From: a virus
Strand: one strand, 5' to 3'
Virus record (IMG/VR): IMGVR_UViG_3300007539_000057
Coordinates: 1-38,955 of that record
DNA length: 38,955 nt
Shown: positions 26,308-33,476 of the stretch, in pieces
Position numbering within the stretch: the first letter of the stretch is position 1
Layout: every line of letters begins with the position of its first letter
Program-made: the position numbers and the translations under genes
The notes under the pieces: model-generated
Database searches by the model: none
Seen by the model: only the letters and a program-made list of their open reading frames with translations
Told to the model about the DNA's origin: nothing

Positions 26308-26311
26308 TTCT

Positions 26312-26494
26312 TTATTTGTCAGACCTGCGTTTTTTGCTGCTTTTGGAAGATTCCACTTCGCAGTGAATAACATTTCCATAGATTGACGGGTTTCTGGTCT
26401 CATAGTCGTAGCACTCTAGTATTTCTTTATAAAACCCCTCAGGGTAAATTTTTGCCGGAATTTTTTTTGCGACTTTTTTGAAATTGAAAGTCAT
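26312..26494 (-). CDS. Small basic hypothetical protein (60 aa)
   Basis: Starts MTFNFKKVAKKIPAKIYPEG and ends in a basic Ser/Lys/Arg tail (SSKSSKKRRSDK). The ATG follows a strong GAGGA Shine-Dalgarno sequence that overlaps the upstream gene's stop, with 6 nt between genes, so the start is well supported. The high charge at both ends hints at nucleic-acid or ribosome contact, but no domain is recognised. It is part of the small-gene cassette with tRNA-Leu. An eight-A run lies near codon 8. Confidence 0.7.
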   Translation of the reverse strand: MTFNFKKVAKKIPAKIYPEGFYKEILECYDYETRNPSIYGNVIHCEVESSKSSKKRRSDK

Positions 26495-26500
26495 TTTTCC

Positions 26501-26683
26501 TCAGAGGGGGTCAGCATACGCCAGTGTATCTTCGTCAAGGTTGTCACGGCATAACTCAAGAACTGCCATGAATTGATCCACTGTATCGCAGTCCACGACA
26601 CGCTCTTCCCCTTCATTAGAATATAGGAAGAACTTACGCTTCACAGGATCAACAACACACCGGGTCAGGTACTCGTCTTGCAT
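26501..26683 (-). CDS. Small acidic hypothetical protein (60 aa)
   Basis: Starts MQDEYLTRCVVDPVKRKFFL, continues YSNEGEERVVDCDTVDQFM and ends DEDTLAYADPL. I recall similar short proteins of unknown function in T4-like cyanophages, but no domain name. It is the first gene after a sigma70-like promoter (26707-26735), with a leader of roughly 17 nt. No strong Shine-Dalgarno sequence is seen. It is the lead gene of the small cassette. Confidence 0.8.
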   Translation of the reverse strand: MQDEYLTRCVVDPVKRKFFLYSNEGEERVVDCDTVDQFMAVLELCRDNLDEDTLAYADPL

Positions 26684-26706
26684 GGGGTTCGTTTGATTAC
26701 CTGTTT

Positions 26707-26735
26707 ATTATAATACGGTCAGGGAGCAGCGTCAA
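26707..26735 (-). promoter_or_regulatory. Sigma70-like promoter (TTGACG, 17 nt, TATAAT)
   Basis: On the minus strand a -35 box TTGACG (26730-26735) and a -10 box TATAAT (26707-26712) are separated by exactly 17 bases. The predicted start site near 26700 lies about 17 nt before the ATG at 26683. The -35 box is inside the end of the 209-aa gene, whose stop falls in the spacer. Confidence 0.75.
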
Positions 26736-27348
26736 CATCTTGTTCCACTTCCAGCACTGGCACGTCTTTACGCATGGCATAGACTGTATAAAAACAATCA
26801 ATATTAGATCCACTTCCCGATTTAATTTTAACTTTTCTACCCCACTCAATTTTTTCAACAATAAGATCTTGAGATGATCCAATTTGCGTAAGAGTTACTG
26901 TTATTGTTTCTGGGTCTACAAGACCCATCCAGTAATCTGGAAGTTCAATTACAGTTTCATTTGTTAATCTTCCACGAACATAAACACCTAGCTCCGGTCC
27001 CTCTAAACAACCGTGAAGAAGTCTTTTGTTCTTCTTAGTTGGATGAGGTATATCAAAAAATTTAGATTCAGAACTAAAATTATTTGCATTAATAGTATTT
27101 GCATTAATAGTAAGAGATCCTTTTCCACTATCACCACTACCAGCTAATGTGTCATTGACTTGAATGGCATTAATTTGTGCTTTCTTGTGGTAATACGGTT
27201 CACAAGCATCATCTGGATAATCATCTTCACTTTTATTGCCATACCAAATATATTCAAAGTCAGTCATTGGTATTCCCCAACCACCGACGTGTTTGCTACA
27301 GTCTTGACTTCTTGGGGATGGAATAAACTTTTGTGCTGAATCTGTCAT
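26719..27348 (-). CDS. Virion structural protein, paralogue 2 of tandem pair
   Basis: 209 aa. Residues about 100-195 form a beta-rich module: FDIPHPTKKNKRLLHGCLEG, VYVRGRLTNETVIELPDYWM, then ITVTLTQIGSSQDLIVEKI. The pattern (F-I-HP, EGPE, VY-RG, ELP-Y, LT-IG) matches a C-terminal module I recall in many bacterial and phage fibre-like proteins, often near S74 domains. The neighbouring 253-aa protein has the same module. The N-terminal segment SQDCSKHVGG to SEDDYPDDACEPYY echoes the C-terminal tail of that paralogue. The Shine-Dalgarno sequence is GGAG, overlapping the end of the upstream stop. It is probably a tail decoration or baseplate component; exact place unknown. Confidence 0.87.
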   Translation of the reverse strand: MTDSAQKFIPSPRSQDCSKHVGGWGIPMTDFEYIWYGNKSEDDYPDDACEPYYHKKAQINAIQVNDTLAGSGDSGKGSLTINANTINANNFSSESKFFDIPHPTKKNKRLLHGCLEGPELGVYVRGRLTNETVIELPDYWMGLVDPETITVTLTQIGSSQDLIVEKIEWGRKVKIKSGSGSNIDCFYTVYAMRKDVPVLEVEQDVDAAP

Positions 27349-27359
27349 AATCTAATCTC

Positions 27360-28121
27360 CTAAACTTTTCCTGATTGTAAGTATTGATTGTTGTCTCCTG
27401 GATAATCCTCAGGAGATGTTCCCTCATACTCTGATATGTTTCTTTCGCAATCTTGCCTTTCACCATATACATGATAGAAACAATTAATTGGCATACCTCC
27501 ACGAGACTGAAGATATACTTTTTCTTCGTCAATTCTCTTTACTATTACGTCTTGATGGGCACCGATAGGAGTAAGATTGACAGTGATTGTAGTCCAATCA
27601 ACAAGATCTTTCCAATATAATGGTAACACAATCTCAGTTTTGTTTATTACTCTACCCCTACAATATACGTCAGCACTCGGTGCCTCAGGGGCAACATATC
27701 TAAGTCTCCACCCTTTTTTTGATGGATGCTCAATGTCAAAATCTTTCTTTGCTGCCAAGACATTGCCCTTATAATCAAAGACAGATAATCCAGAAACAGT
27801 TCCTCCTGCCTGAATTCTAAAATTTACATCAAGATTGCCAAGAACACCTAAGTTAGGAGAAATAATCGCACTATATGGATTACTCAATCCCAACGGAAGC
27901 GCACCTGGTGCAAATGGAGGTGGGGCATCAGAGTTTGCAAGAGGCCCTACATTTAGTCCAGCAAAAGGTGTAGGAAAATGAGTTGGTTGGCCGATAACTA
28001 CTGGACCCTCAATCATCGCAGACCCGTTGAATCTAGTAGCACCTTCACCGGTGGCTGGACAGATGCCCGTACCTACTTTTAACTGTCCACCGATATTTAC
28101 GTCGTCCAAATTAAATGACAT
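27360..28121 (-). CDS. Virion structural protein, paralogue 1 of tandem pair
   Basis: 253 aa. The N-terminal half starts MSFNLDDVNIGGQLKVGTGI and has fibre-like repeats and a Pro/Gly-rich stretch (SDAPPPFAPGALPLGLSNP). Residues about 130-230 carry the module FDIEHPSKKGWRLRYVAPEA, VYCRGRVINKTEIVLPLYW, ITVNLTPIGAHQDVIVKRI, paralogous to the 209-aa protein. It ends with RQDCERNISEYEGTSPEDYP, similar to the start of the downstream paralogue. The Shine-Dalgarno sequence TAGGAG overlaps the stop of the 207-aa gene. A structural role is likely; attachment site unknown. Confidence 0.87.
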   Translation of the reverse strand: MSFNLDDVNIGGQLKVGTGICPATGEGATRFNGSAMIEGPVVIGQPTHFPTPFAGLNVGPLANSDAPPPFAPGALPLGLSNPYSAIISPNLGVLGNLDVNFRIQAGGTVSGLSVFDYKGNVLAAKKDFDIEHPSKKGWRLRYVAPEAPSADVYCRGRVINKTEIVLPLYWKDLVDWTTITVNLTPIGAHQDVIVKRIDEEKVYLQSRGGMPINCFYHVYGERQDCERNISEYEGTSPEDYPGDNNQYLQSGKV

Positions 28122-28129
28122 ATATTCTC

Positions 28130-28753
28130 CTATGCTTGATTACATTGTTGTTGAAATCTTTGACCACCGACTTTAGAGTCCTTAATTGCTACCGCATCAG
28201 TAACTCCACGAATAATTGATGAGTACAATTTAAGGCAACTATTTGAACAGATATCAGTAACACCAGAAGAAACTATTTTTGTTTTTACTTTGGAGTTCAT
28301 GACAATTTTACTAGAATCCAAACTAATGGTTTCTGTTGCCTCAAGCACTATATTGCCCTCACTATTGTCACCAACAGCAACTAATTCAATACTATTTGCT
28401 TGTAATCTTATTTTACCATTAGTTGCAATAATGTCAATATTGCCATTCTTGGCATTAATCATACAAGTATCATCATCTTTCTTCCGATTACTTCCACACT
28501 CAACTTGAAAGTTTCCAGGACACATTGATGTAGTCCAACCGTTTCTTTCGCCATCTTTATCCATGGAAAAGAAATGTTCGCCATCAGATCCACGAAGCAT
28601 CACATCAGATATTACAGATGATTCTCTATCAATATGTCCGAATGTAATTGACCCATGATCATTAGAATATTTGACTGTAGTATAAGTCTTTTTTAAATTA
28701 TTACCCTCAGATCCTCGATCAAGTGATCTTTTACTATTACCAGTTGTTGGCAT
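28130..28753 (-). CDS. Beta-repeat virion protein, possible baseplate spike
   Basis: 207 aa. Residues about 95-180 are short beta repeats (NAKNGNIDIIATNGKIRLQA, NSIELVAVGD, GNIVLEATETISLDSSKIV). This is the pattern of the intertwined beta-helix or prism at the C-terminus of T4 gp5 and VgrG spikes. The N-terminal part contains SITFGHIDRESSVISDVMLR and GEHFFSMDKDGERNGW. The 520-aa gp5-like protein nearby shows no such region, so this protein could be a separate spike; this is inference. It could instead be another fibre accessory. A GTTAAATA box lies 23 nt before the start. Confidence 0.83.
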   Translation of the reverse strand: MPTTGNSKRSLDRGSEGNNLKKTYTTVKYSNDHGSITFGHIDRESSVISDVMLRGSDGEHFFSMDKDGERNGWTTSMCPGNFQVECGSNRKKDDDTCMINAKNGNIDIIATNGKIRLQANSIELVAVGDNSEGNIVLEATETISLDSSKIVMNSKVKTKIVSSGVTDICSNSCLKLYSSIIRGVTDAVAIKDSKVGGQRFQQQCNQA

Positions 28754-28776
28754 TTTTTGGAATCAAGTGTGTGAAC

Positions 28777-28784
28777 TATTTAAC
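28777..28784 (-). promoter_or_regulatory. Possible late promoter box GTTAAATA
   Basis: Minus-strand GTTAAATA, three bases after the stop of the 1548-aa gene and 23 nt before the ATG at 28753. Core TAAATA is kept and the first two bases diverge. Confidence 0.45.
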
Positions 28785-28787
28785 ACC

Positions 28788-31700
28788 TCAAATTAGATTA
28801 TCTGGGGTGTTGGGTATATCGAGACGTGGATCATTACTAGTAATGTCCGTACCCTGTCTGAGAATTGCGGATGCTCTAGTTGTAACTTGACCATCGATGC
28901 TTTCCTGAAGAGTTGCATACACCTGCACCAAATCACCAGTGGTTTCATATATACCAGCATAAAGTATGCCATCTTTAGAGAAAGTGGAACCGTAATATGG
29001 TTTTCCATTGACGTAACCAGTCTGTTTAAGTCCAACTAAATCTGTCACCTGAAGCAATTGATCGTCAGGCAAGACAAGCTCTGGAACAATAACAGGTTCA
29101 AATACCGGTCTTCCTCTAAATCCCAACCCTGTATCAGATGGCAATGTGATGTTTGGATAATCAGTAAATCCATAGTAAGAAACTGGTTCAATACCTTCTA
29201 TCTGACCAAAAGGTCCGAACCTTGGCGTAACTGGTTTACCATCAATAAAAATTAAATCATCTGGACCATAGTTAATTCCTGGAGCTGTTGGAATAATATC
29301 TTTTAATACTAAAGTAACTGGTGGACCCGATGATGGGGTAGATGGATATCCATTGCCAGGTTCTAATGGAATGATATCTGTCACGACACCTTGTCCCTCA
29401 ATTATTTTTGGACATGGTGGTGGAATAAGAACAGCAGATGCACAGAGTGGATTAGTTGTCCATGGAGGAGTTGAAACAACAACTTCAATATCTTTGAAAA
29501 TCTTAAGAGCAAATCCCGTAGGGTTTGTATTAAATGTTAGTCCAAATCCCGTGTCATCCAACAACACAACTGTTACTTCATATTTTCCAGCACTAACTTC
29601 TGCAAATCTGCTTATTGCTTCTCCCCTAAAAGATCTTGACTCAACAATTTCTTGATTGTTAATGAATAATCTTCCCACAAAATCAGATTGAAATTTAATC
29701 TCATATCTACCACTTTCAGGAAAATCTACATTAGTCCATGTAAAAGTTTTATCTCCTGCTAAGTTTGGATTTGGCAAATCGAGTGGTGGTAAAAAAGGAG
29801 ATACATTATTACGATTCATAAAATCACTCCAATTTTTATTGTTATGATTGAATAATGGAGGTCCGGAGTAAGTCACGCCACTGATATTTTTTCCAGACTC
29901 AACTCCAGTTCTAACAGATGATTTAGAGGAACCTTTAACGGTTATAGTTTTTGTAACTCCCCCTCTTCTTTTATAAACCTTAAAACTTTCACTACCTCCT
30001 CTTCCACTTGAACGGAGAGAAAAATCTCTCTCCCACACTGTTCCGCCGACTTCGATATCAGTAATTGCTAATCCAGATACTCTAGGAATATCATCATATC
30101 TCATTTCAATAGTGATTTTTCCACTACCATCATACAAAAGTTTTTTGCCATCTTGAGAAAATCTAGCATTATTAGTGGAAGATTTGATTTCAAATCTAGC
30201 ATTCTCATCAAATTTTGGATTAATATCATCATCAATCACAACTAAAGTATCCGATGTACGGAGTAAACCAGAATTCGCAGACATACCACGATATGAAATT
30301 AAAAGTTCTGATGTGGACAAAGAATCAACAGTAGTAGTTGGTTTAATCCAATCTTGTGTGCTAAAAATTTTTTTCTTAATTGTCTTTGAGTTTTCCTGTC
30401 TAAAGTTTTCAACTTCGACCTTAATAGTATGCTTACCCTCGGTCAATCTTACTGTTTCTATTTTTGGTGATGGATTTTTAAATCCTTTAAGTTTATATAC
30501 TTCTTGATTATCAATTAAAATTCTTCCAGCATTATCAGCAGTGCCTTTAATACCATAAAATCCATCATATGGTATATCAAGTGTCCAAGTATTATCATAA
30601 ATTATCCCACCACCACCATCACTATTGAGTGTGCTAAGTGGAGGCAGAGGTGATAATGCAAATCTATTAGTAAATTTACTCCATGCAGGATGATTTACAG
30701 GCCACCATTTTTTTTGTCCACCTGGAAATCTAGTTGACCATATTGGATTTTTGGGACACCTACCCTCAGCAATAGGCACTGGTTCTTGTGGAATCGGTGG
30801 TAATGGTGCATCAATTGTAAACGCTGCTCCCATTGGGTTTTCATTAAACGATTTAGGAGATACTCTAGTCAATTCAACTTCAGCAGCTTCGATATTAATT
30901 GCAAGTGCCATCGGGTTTACACCCTTGATAAATGAAGGCTGTTGATTTTTTATCCTAGTAATAGAGAGATCTGCATTTTCATCAAATCCATTATCAATAT
31001 CATCATCATACTGAATAGTAGCACCATTATTTTTTAATATAGAACCAGTAGAACTTGATGATCCCACCGATCTAACAAGATATTCTCTTCCGGCTTCAAA
31101 TATTGCACTACCAGTAATTAATTCTTTTTCTTTAATTCTACTCCCCGTTCTAGATCTTTTTAACTCTATAAAATCATTGGGAGGTATTCCTATTCTAATT
31201 TCACTCGCAAAAACACCAGATACTCTAGGGTTATCATTTGTTCTTAATTTAAAAGTAATTTCTGCTGATCCTGAACCATCAACCTTTAAGTAATCATTAT
31301 TATCTCGTTTAATAAATCTAGCGGTGATGTTATTTGATTTTGGTTTACCGCTTCCATCAAATGCGAATCTTCCTCCTGGTTTTTGATATAACTCTGCCTT
31401 TACTTTATAACTTCCTTTATTAAAAAACTTAGTGTATGAGCTTTTACCGGTTCCTTTATTTGAATTTCCAATAAACCCATTTTTTTCTATTACTTGATCG
31501 CCAATTGTTAATTTTACTCTATCATCAACCTCCACATCAATTTTATAATTACCCGTTGCAGGAAAATTAATATTATTCCAGATGATTTCATGTGTTCCTG
31601 CATATGGATTATCATCTAATGGTTTATTTGTATTAAATGGACAGATACCATAATCATTTAAAAATCCACCACGACCATAAACGTTTGTTCTCCATAATTT

Positions 31701-33434
31701 TCTATTCGCTTTATTAATAAAATCTACAGTACTAAAAATAGTACCAATTGACTGTGCTTCAATAGATTTTTGTGATTGCTGCTGAGCAGGTGACTTTTCT
31801 GAAGGTGTAGAACTTACACCAGTTACATTGATTGTTTTTGTAACTCCCCCTCTTCTTTTATAAACCTTAAAACTTTCACTACCTCCTCTTCCACTTGTAC
31901 GTAAAGAAAAATCTCTTTCCCAAACTGTACCACCAACTTCAATATCAGTAATTGCTAATCCAGATACTCTAGGAATATCATCATATCTCATCTCGATAGT
32001 TATTTTACCACTTCCACTATACAAAATTTTTCTACCGTCTTCTGAAAATTTCGCGTTAACAGTGGATGACTTGATTTCAAACCTAGCATTCTCATCAAAT
32101 TTTGGATTAATGTCATCATCAATTCTAACAAGAGTGTCTGATTCACGACGTAATCCAGATCCCTCTGACATTCCACGATATGAAATTAAAAGTTCTTCAA
32201 TAGATGTGCCAGTGTTAGAAGGAGGTTTTACTCTAACAGTTTCTTTAAATGGGTAATTTAAAAGATCAACTTTAATTTTATGAACACCCTCTTGAATTGT
32301 TTTTTTGAGAACATCCTGTGGTTGTATATTACGTGCATTTAATCCACCAAATCTTCCTGTTTGAATAAGAAGTTCATTATCCAGATATAATTTACCAACA
32401 TTGTCAGCCATACCACGAAAAACATATTCTCCAGTATAAGGAAAATTTTCTTCCCATTCCATCGTTGCAACACGTCCAGCATAATCACTACCAGGCGCAT
32501 TTGACTCTGGAGCGGGAGAAACTGCATACTTGTTCATCCAGTCAGACCAACCAAAGTCGTCTTTAATGCCAAGTCTTTTTCTTCTTTCCCTATATCCTTT
32601 ATCTGTTACTTGATGAATAACTCTAGATGTCTTATCTCCAAAAGTCACCGTTAATGGTTTTTCTTTCCTAGTGCTCCAAAATGGATTGATACCTTGACTT
32701 AAAAAATCTTGGTATTTTTGTATTTCAACTTGAATTGGATCCTGTGCTAGAGTTGCAAATAAATTGGGATCCCATTTTCCTAAATTATTACCATCGGGTC
32801 CAAATCTATCGCCGTATCCAGACAGTTCTGTCCCGTCAGGAGTAAAGTCATATATCTCAAAATCTTCTATTTGATCAAAATACTCTACAGTTGGTGGAAG
32901 TTCTCCAATGACGGTCCTGATTACAGCACCAGATCCTCTTTTACAAGTATCAACAAGTTTTGCTTTTGGTTCATAACGATATCCAAATCCACCTGATATA
33001 ACCCTAACAGCTAGTAGAGATCCATCTCTACCAAAAATAGGAGATCCTACAGCACCAACTCCACCACCACCGCTTAAGTATAATCTACCTCTACATCCAT
33101 CATCATATGCACTAATTGATTGAGTTTCAATTGAATCTCCGGAACCGGATTTTGTAGTAAAAGGTGCTCTTTCATTTGGTTGTAACCCCTGAATACCTTC
33201 ACAACCATTACTATCAACATTCAAATCTTCAGGAGTTAATGCATTAACCTCATTAATTGTTAGATATCTTGTTCTATCTCTGTTTGTAAAAATAAAAACA
33301 GTCCCCGGATTGAGGGCAGCATACTTATTAGCTTCAAGCACACTAACGTTTTGGACATAACCAGCATCAGGGTCAATATATCCAACACGAATGTCTTTCT
33401 TAGTAGCAGGTCCAAAGATATTAAAAGATGACAT
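28788..33434 (-). CDS. Large virion structural protein with PA14-like modules and an internal duplication
   Basis: 1548 aa. Residues about 300-390 (YTGEYVFRGMADNVGKLYLD), 590-680, 915-1010 (YDGFYGIKGTADNAGRILID) and 1185-1290 (ESGRYEIKFQSDFVGRLFIN) look like PA14-type beta-sandwich modules, a fold that often binds carbohydrate. Two other stretches, about 413-533 and 1042-1162, are near-identical copies (KITIEMRYDDIPRVSGLAIT, SLR(T/S)SGRGGSESFKVYKRR). A more divergent third version lies around residues 720-800 (DNDYLKVDGSGSAEITFKLR). The C-terminus has Pro-rich linkers. It resembles a large cyanophage structural protein family I recall without a function name. It probably decorates baseplate or tail. 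A late box overlaps the gp5 stop 34 nt upstream. Confidence 0.9.
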   Translation of the reverse strand: MSSFNIFGPATKKDIRVGYIDPDAGYVQNVSVLEANKYAALNPGTVFIFTNRDRTRYLTINEVNALTPEDLNVDSNGCEGIQGLQPNERAPFTTKSGSGDSIETQSISAYDDGCRGRLYLSGGGGVGAVGSPIFGRDGSLLAVRVISGGFGYRYEPKAKLVDTCKRGSGAVIRTVIGELPPTVEYFDQIEDFEIYDFTPDGTELSGYGDRFGPDGNNLGKWDPNLFATLAQDPIQVEIQKYQDFLSQGINPFWSTRKEKPLTVTFGDKTSRVIHQVTDKGYRERRKRLGIKDDFGWSDWMNKYAVSPAPESNAPGSDYAGRVATMEWEENFPYTGEYVFRGMADNVGKLYLDNELLIQTGRFGGLNARNIQPQDVLKKTIQEGVHKIKVDLLNYPFKETVRVKPPSNTGTSIEELLISYRGMSEGSGLRRESDTLVRIDDDINPKFDENARFEIKSSTVNAKFSEDGRKILYSGSGKITIEMRYDDIPRVSGLAITDIEVGGTVWERDFSLRTSGRGGSESFKVYKRRGGVTKTINVTGVSSTPSEKSPAQQQSQKSIEAQSIGTIFSTVDFINKANRKLWRTNVYGRGGFLNDYGICPFNTNKPLDDNPYAGTHEIIWNNINFPATGNYKIDVEVDDRVKLTIGDQVIEKNGFIGNSNKGTGKSSYTKFFNKGSYKVKAELYQKPGGRFAFDGSGKPKSNNITARFIKRDNNDYLKVDGSGSAEITFKLRTNDNPRVSGVFASEIRIGIPPNDFIELKRSRTGSRIKEKELITGSAIFEAGREYLVRSVGSSSSTGSILKNNGATIQYDDDIDNGFDENADLSITRIKNQQPSFIKGVNPMALAINIEAAEVELTRVSPKSFNENPMGAAFTIDAPLPPIPQEPVPIAEGRCPKNPIWSTRFPGGQKKWWPVNHPAWSKFTNRFALSPLPPLSTLNSDGGGGIIYDNTWTLDIPYDGFYGIKGTADNAGRILIDNQEVYKLKGFKNPSPKIETVRLTEGKHTIKVEVENFRQENSKTIKKKIFSTQDWIKPTTTVDSLSTSELLISYRGMSANSGLLRTSDTLVVIDDDINPKFDENARFEIKSSTNNARFSQDGKKLLYDGSGKITIEMRYDDIPRVSGLAITDIEVGGTVWERDFSLRSSGRGGSESFKVYKRRGGVTKTITVKGSSKSSVRTGVESGKNISGVTYSGPPLFNHNNKNWSDFMNRNNVSPFLPPLDLPNPNLAGDKTFTWTNVDFPESGRYEIKFQSDFVGRLFINNQEIVESRSFRGEAISRFAEVSAGKYEVTVVLLDDTGFGLTFNTNPTGFALKIFKDIEVVVSTPPWTTNPLCASAVLIPPPCPKIIEGQGVVTDIIPLEPGNGYPSTPSSGPPVTLVLKDIIPTAPGINYGPDDLIFIDGKPVTPRFGPFGQIEGIEPVSYYGFTDYPNITLPSDTGLGFRGRPVFEPVIVPELVLPDDQLLQVTDLVGLKQTGYVNGKPYYGSTFSKDGILYAGIYETTGDLVQVYATLQESIDGQVTTRASAILRQGTDITSNDPRLDIPNTPDNLI
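29947..30309. repeat. 363-bp direct repeat, copy 2 (in coding order)
   Basis: Aligns without gaps to 31834-32196 within the 1548-aa gene, in the same reading frame, and encodes a 121-aa module. Many stretches of 20-30 bases are identical, and most other differences are at third positions. Confidence 0.9.
31834..32196. repeat. 363-bp direct repeat, copy 1 (in coding order)
   Basis: Partner of 29947-30309, offset by 1887 bp (629 codons). Confidence 0.9.
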
Positions 33435-33468
33435 GCGTTTCTATACTACACTCTCATATCCGTAATGA

Positions 33469-33476
33469 TATTTATT
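33469..33476 (-). promoter_or_regulatory. Late promoter box AATAAATA
   Basis: Minus-strand AATAAATA overlapping the gp5 stop codon (33475-33477), 34 nt before the ATG of the 1548-aa gene. Confidence 0.6.

Noticed and set aside
26697-26882. Alternative-frame 61-aa ORF on the minus strand
   Set aside because: It overlaps the end of the 209-aa structural gene in another frame and has no start signals or recognisable composition.
30175-30507. Plus-strand open frames opposite the 1548-aa gene (here and at 32062-32256)
   Set aside because: The similar antisense products simply reflect the duplicated 363-bp segment; they are shadows of the coding strand.
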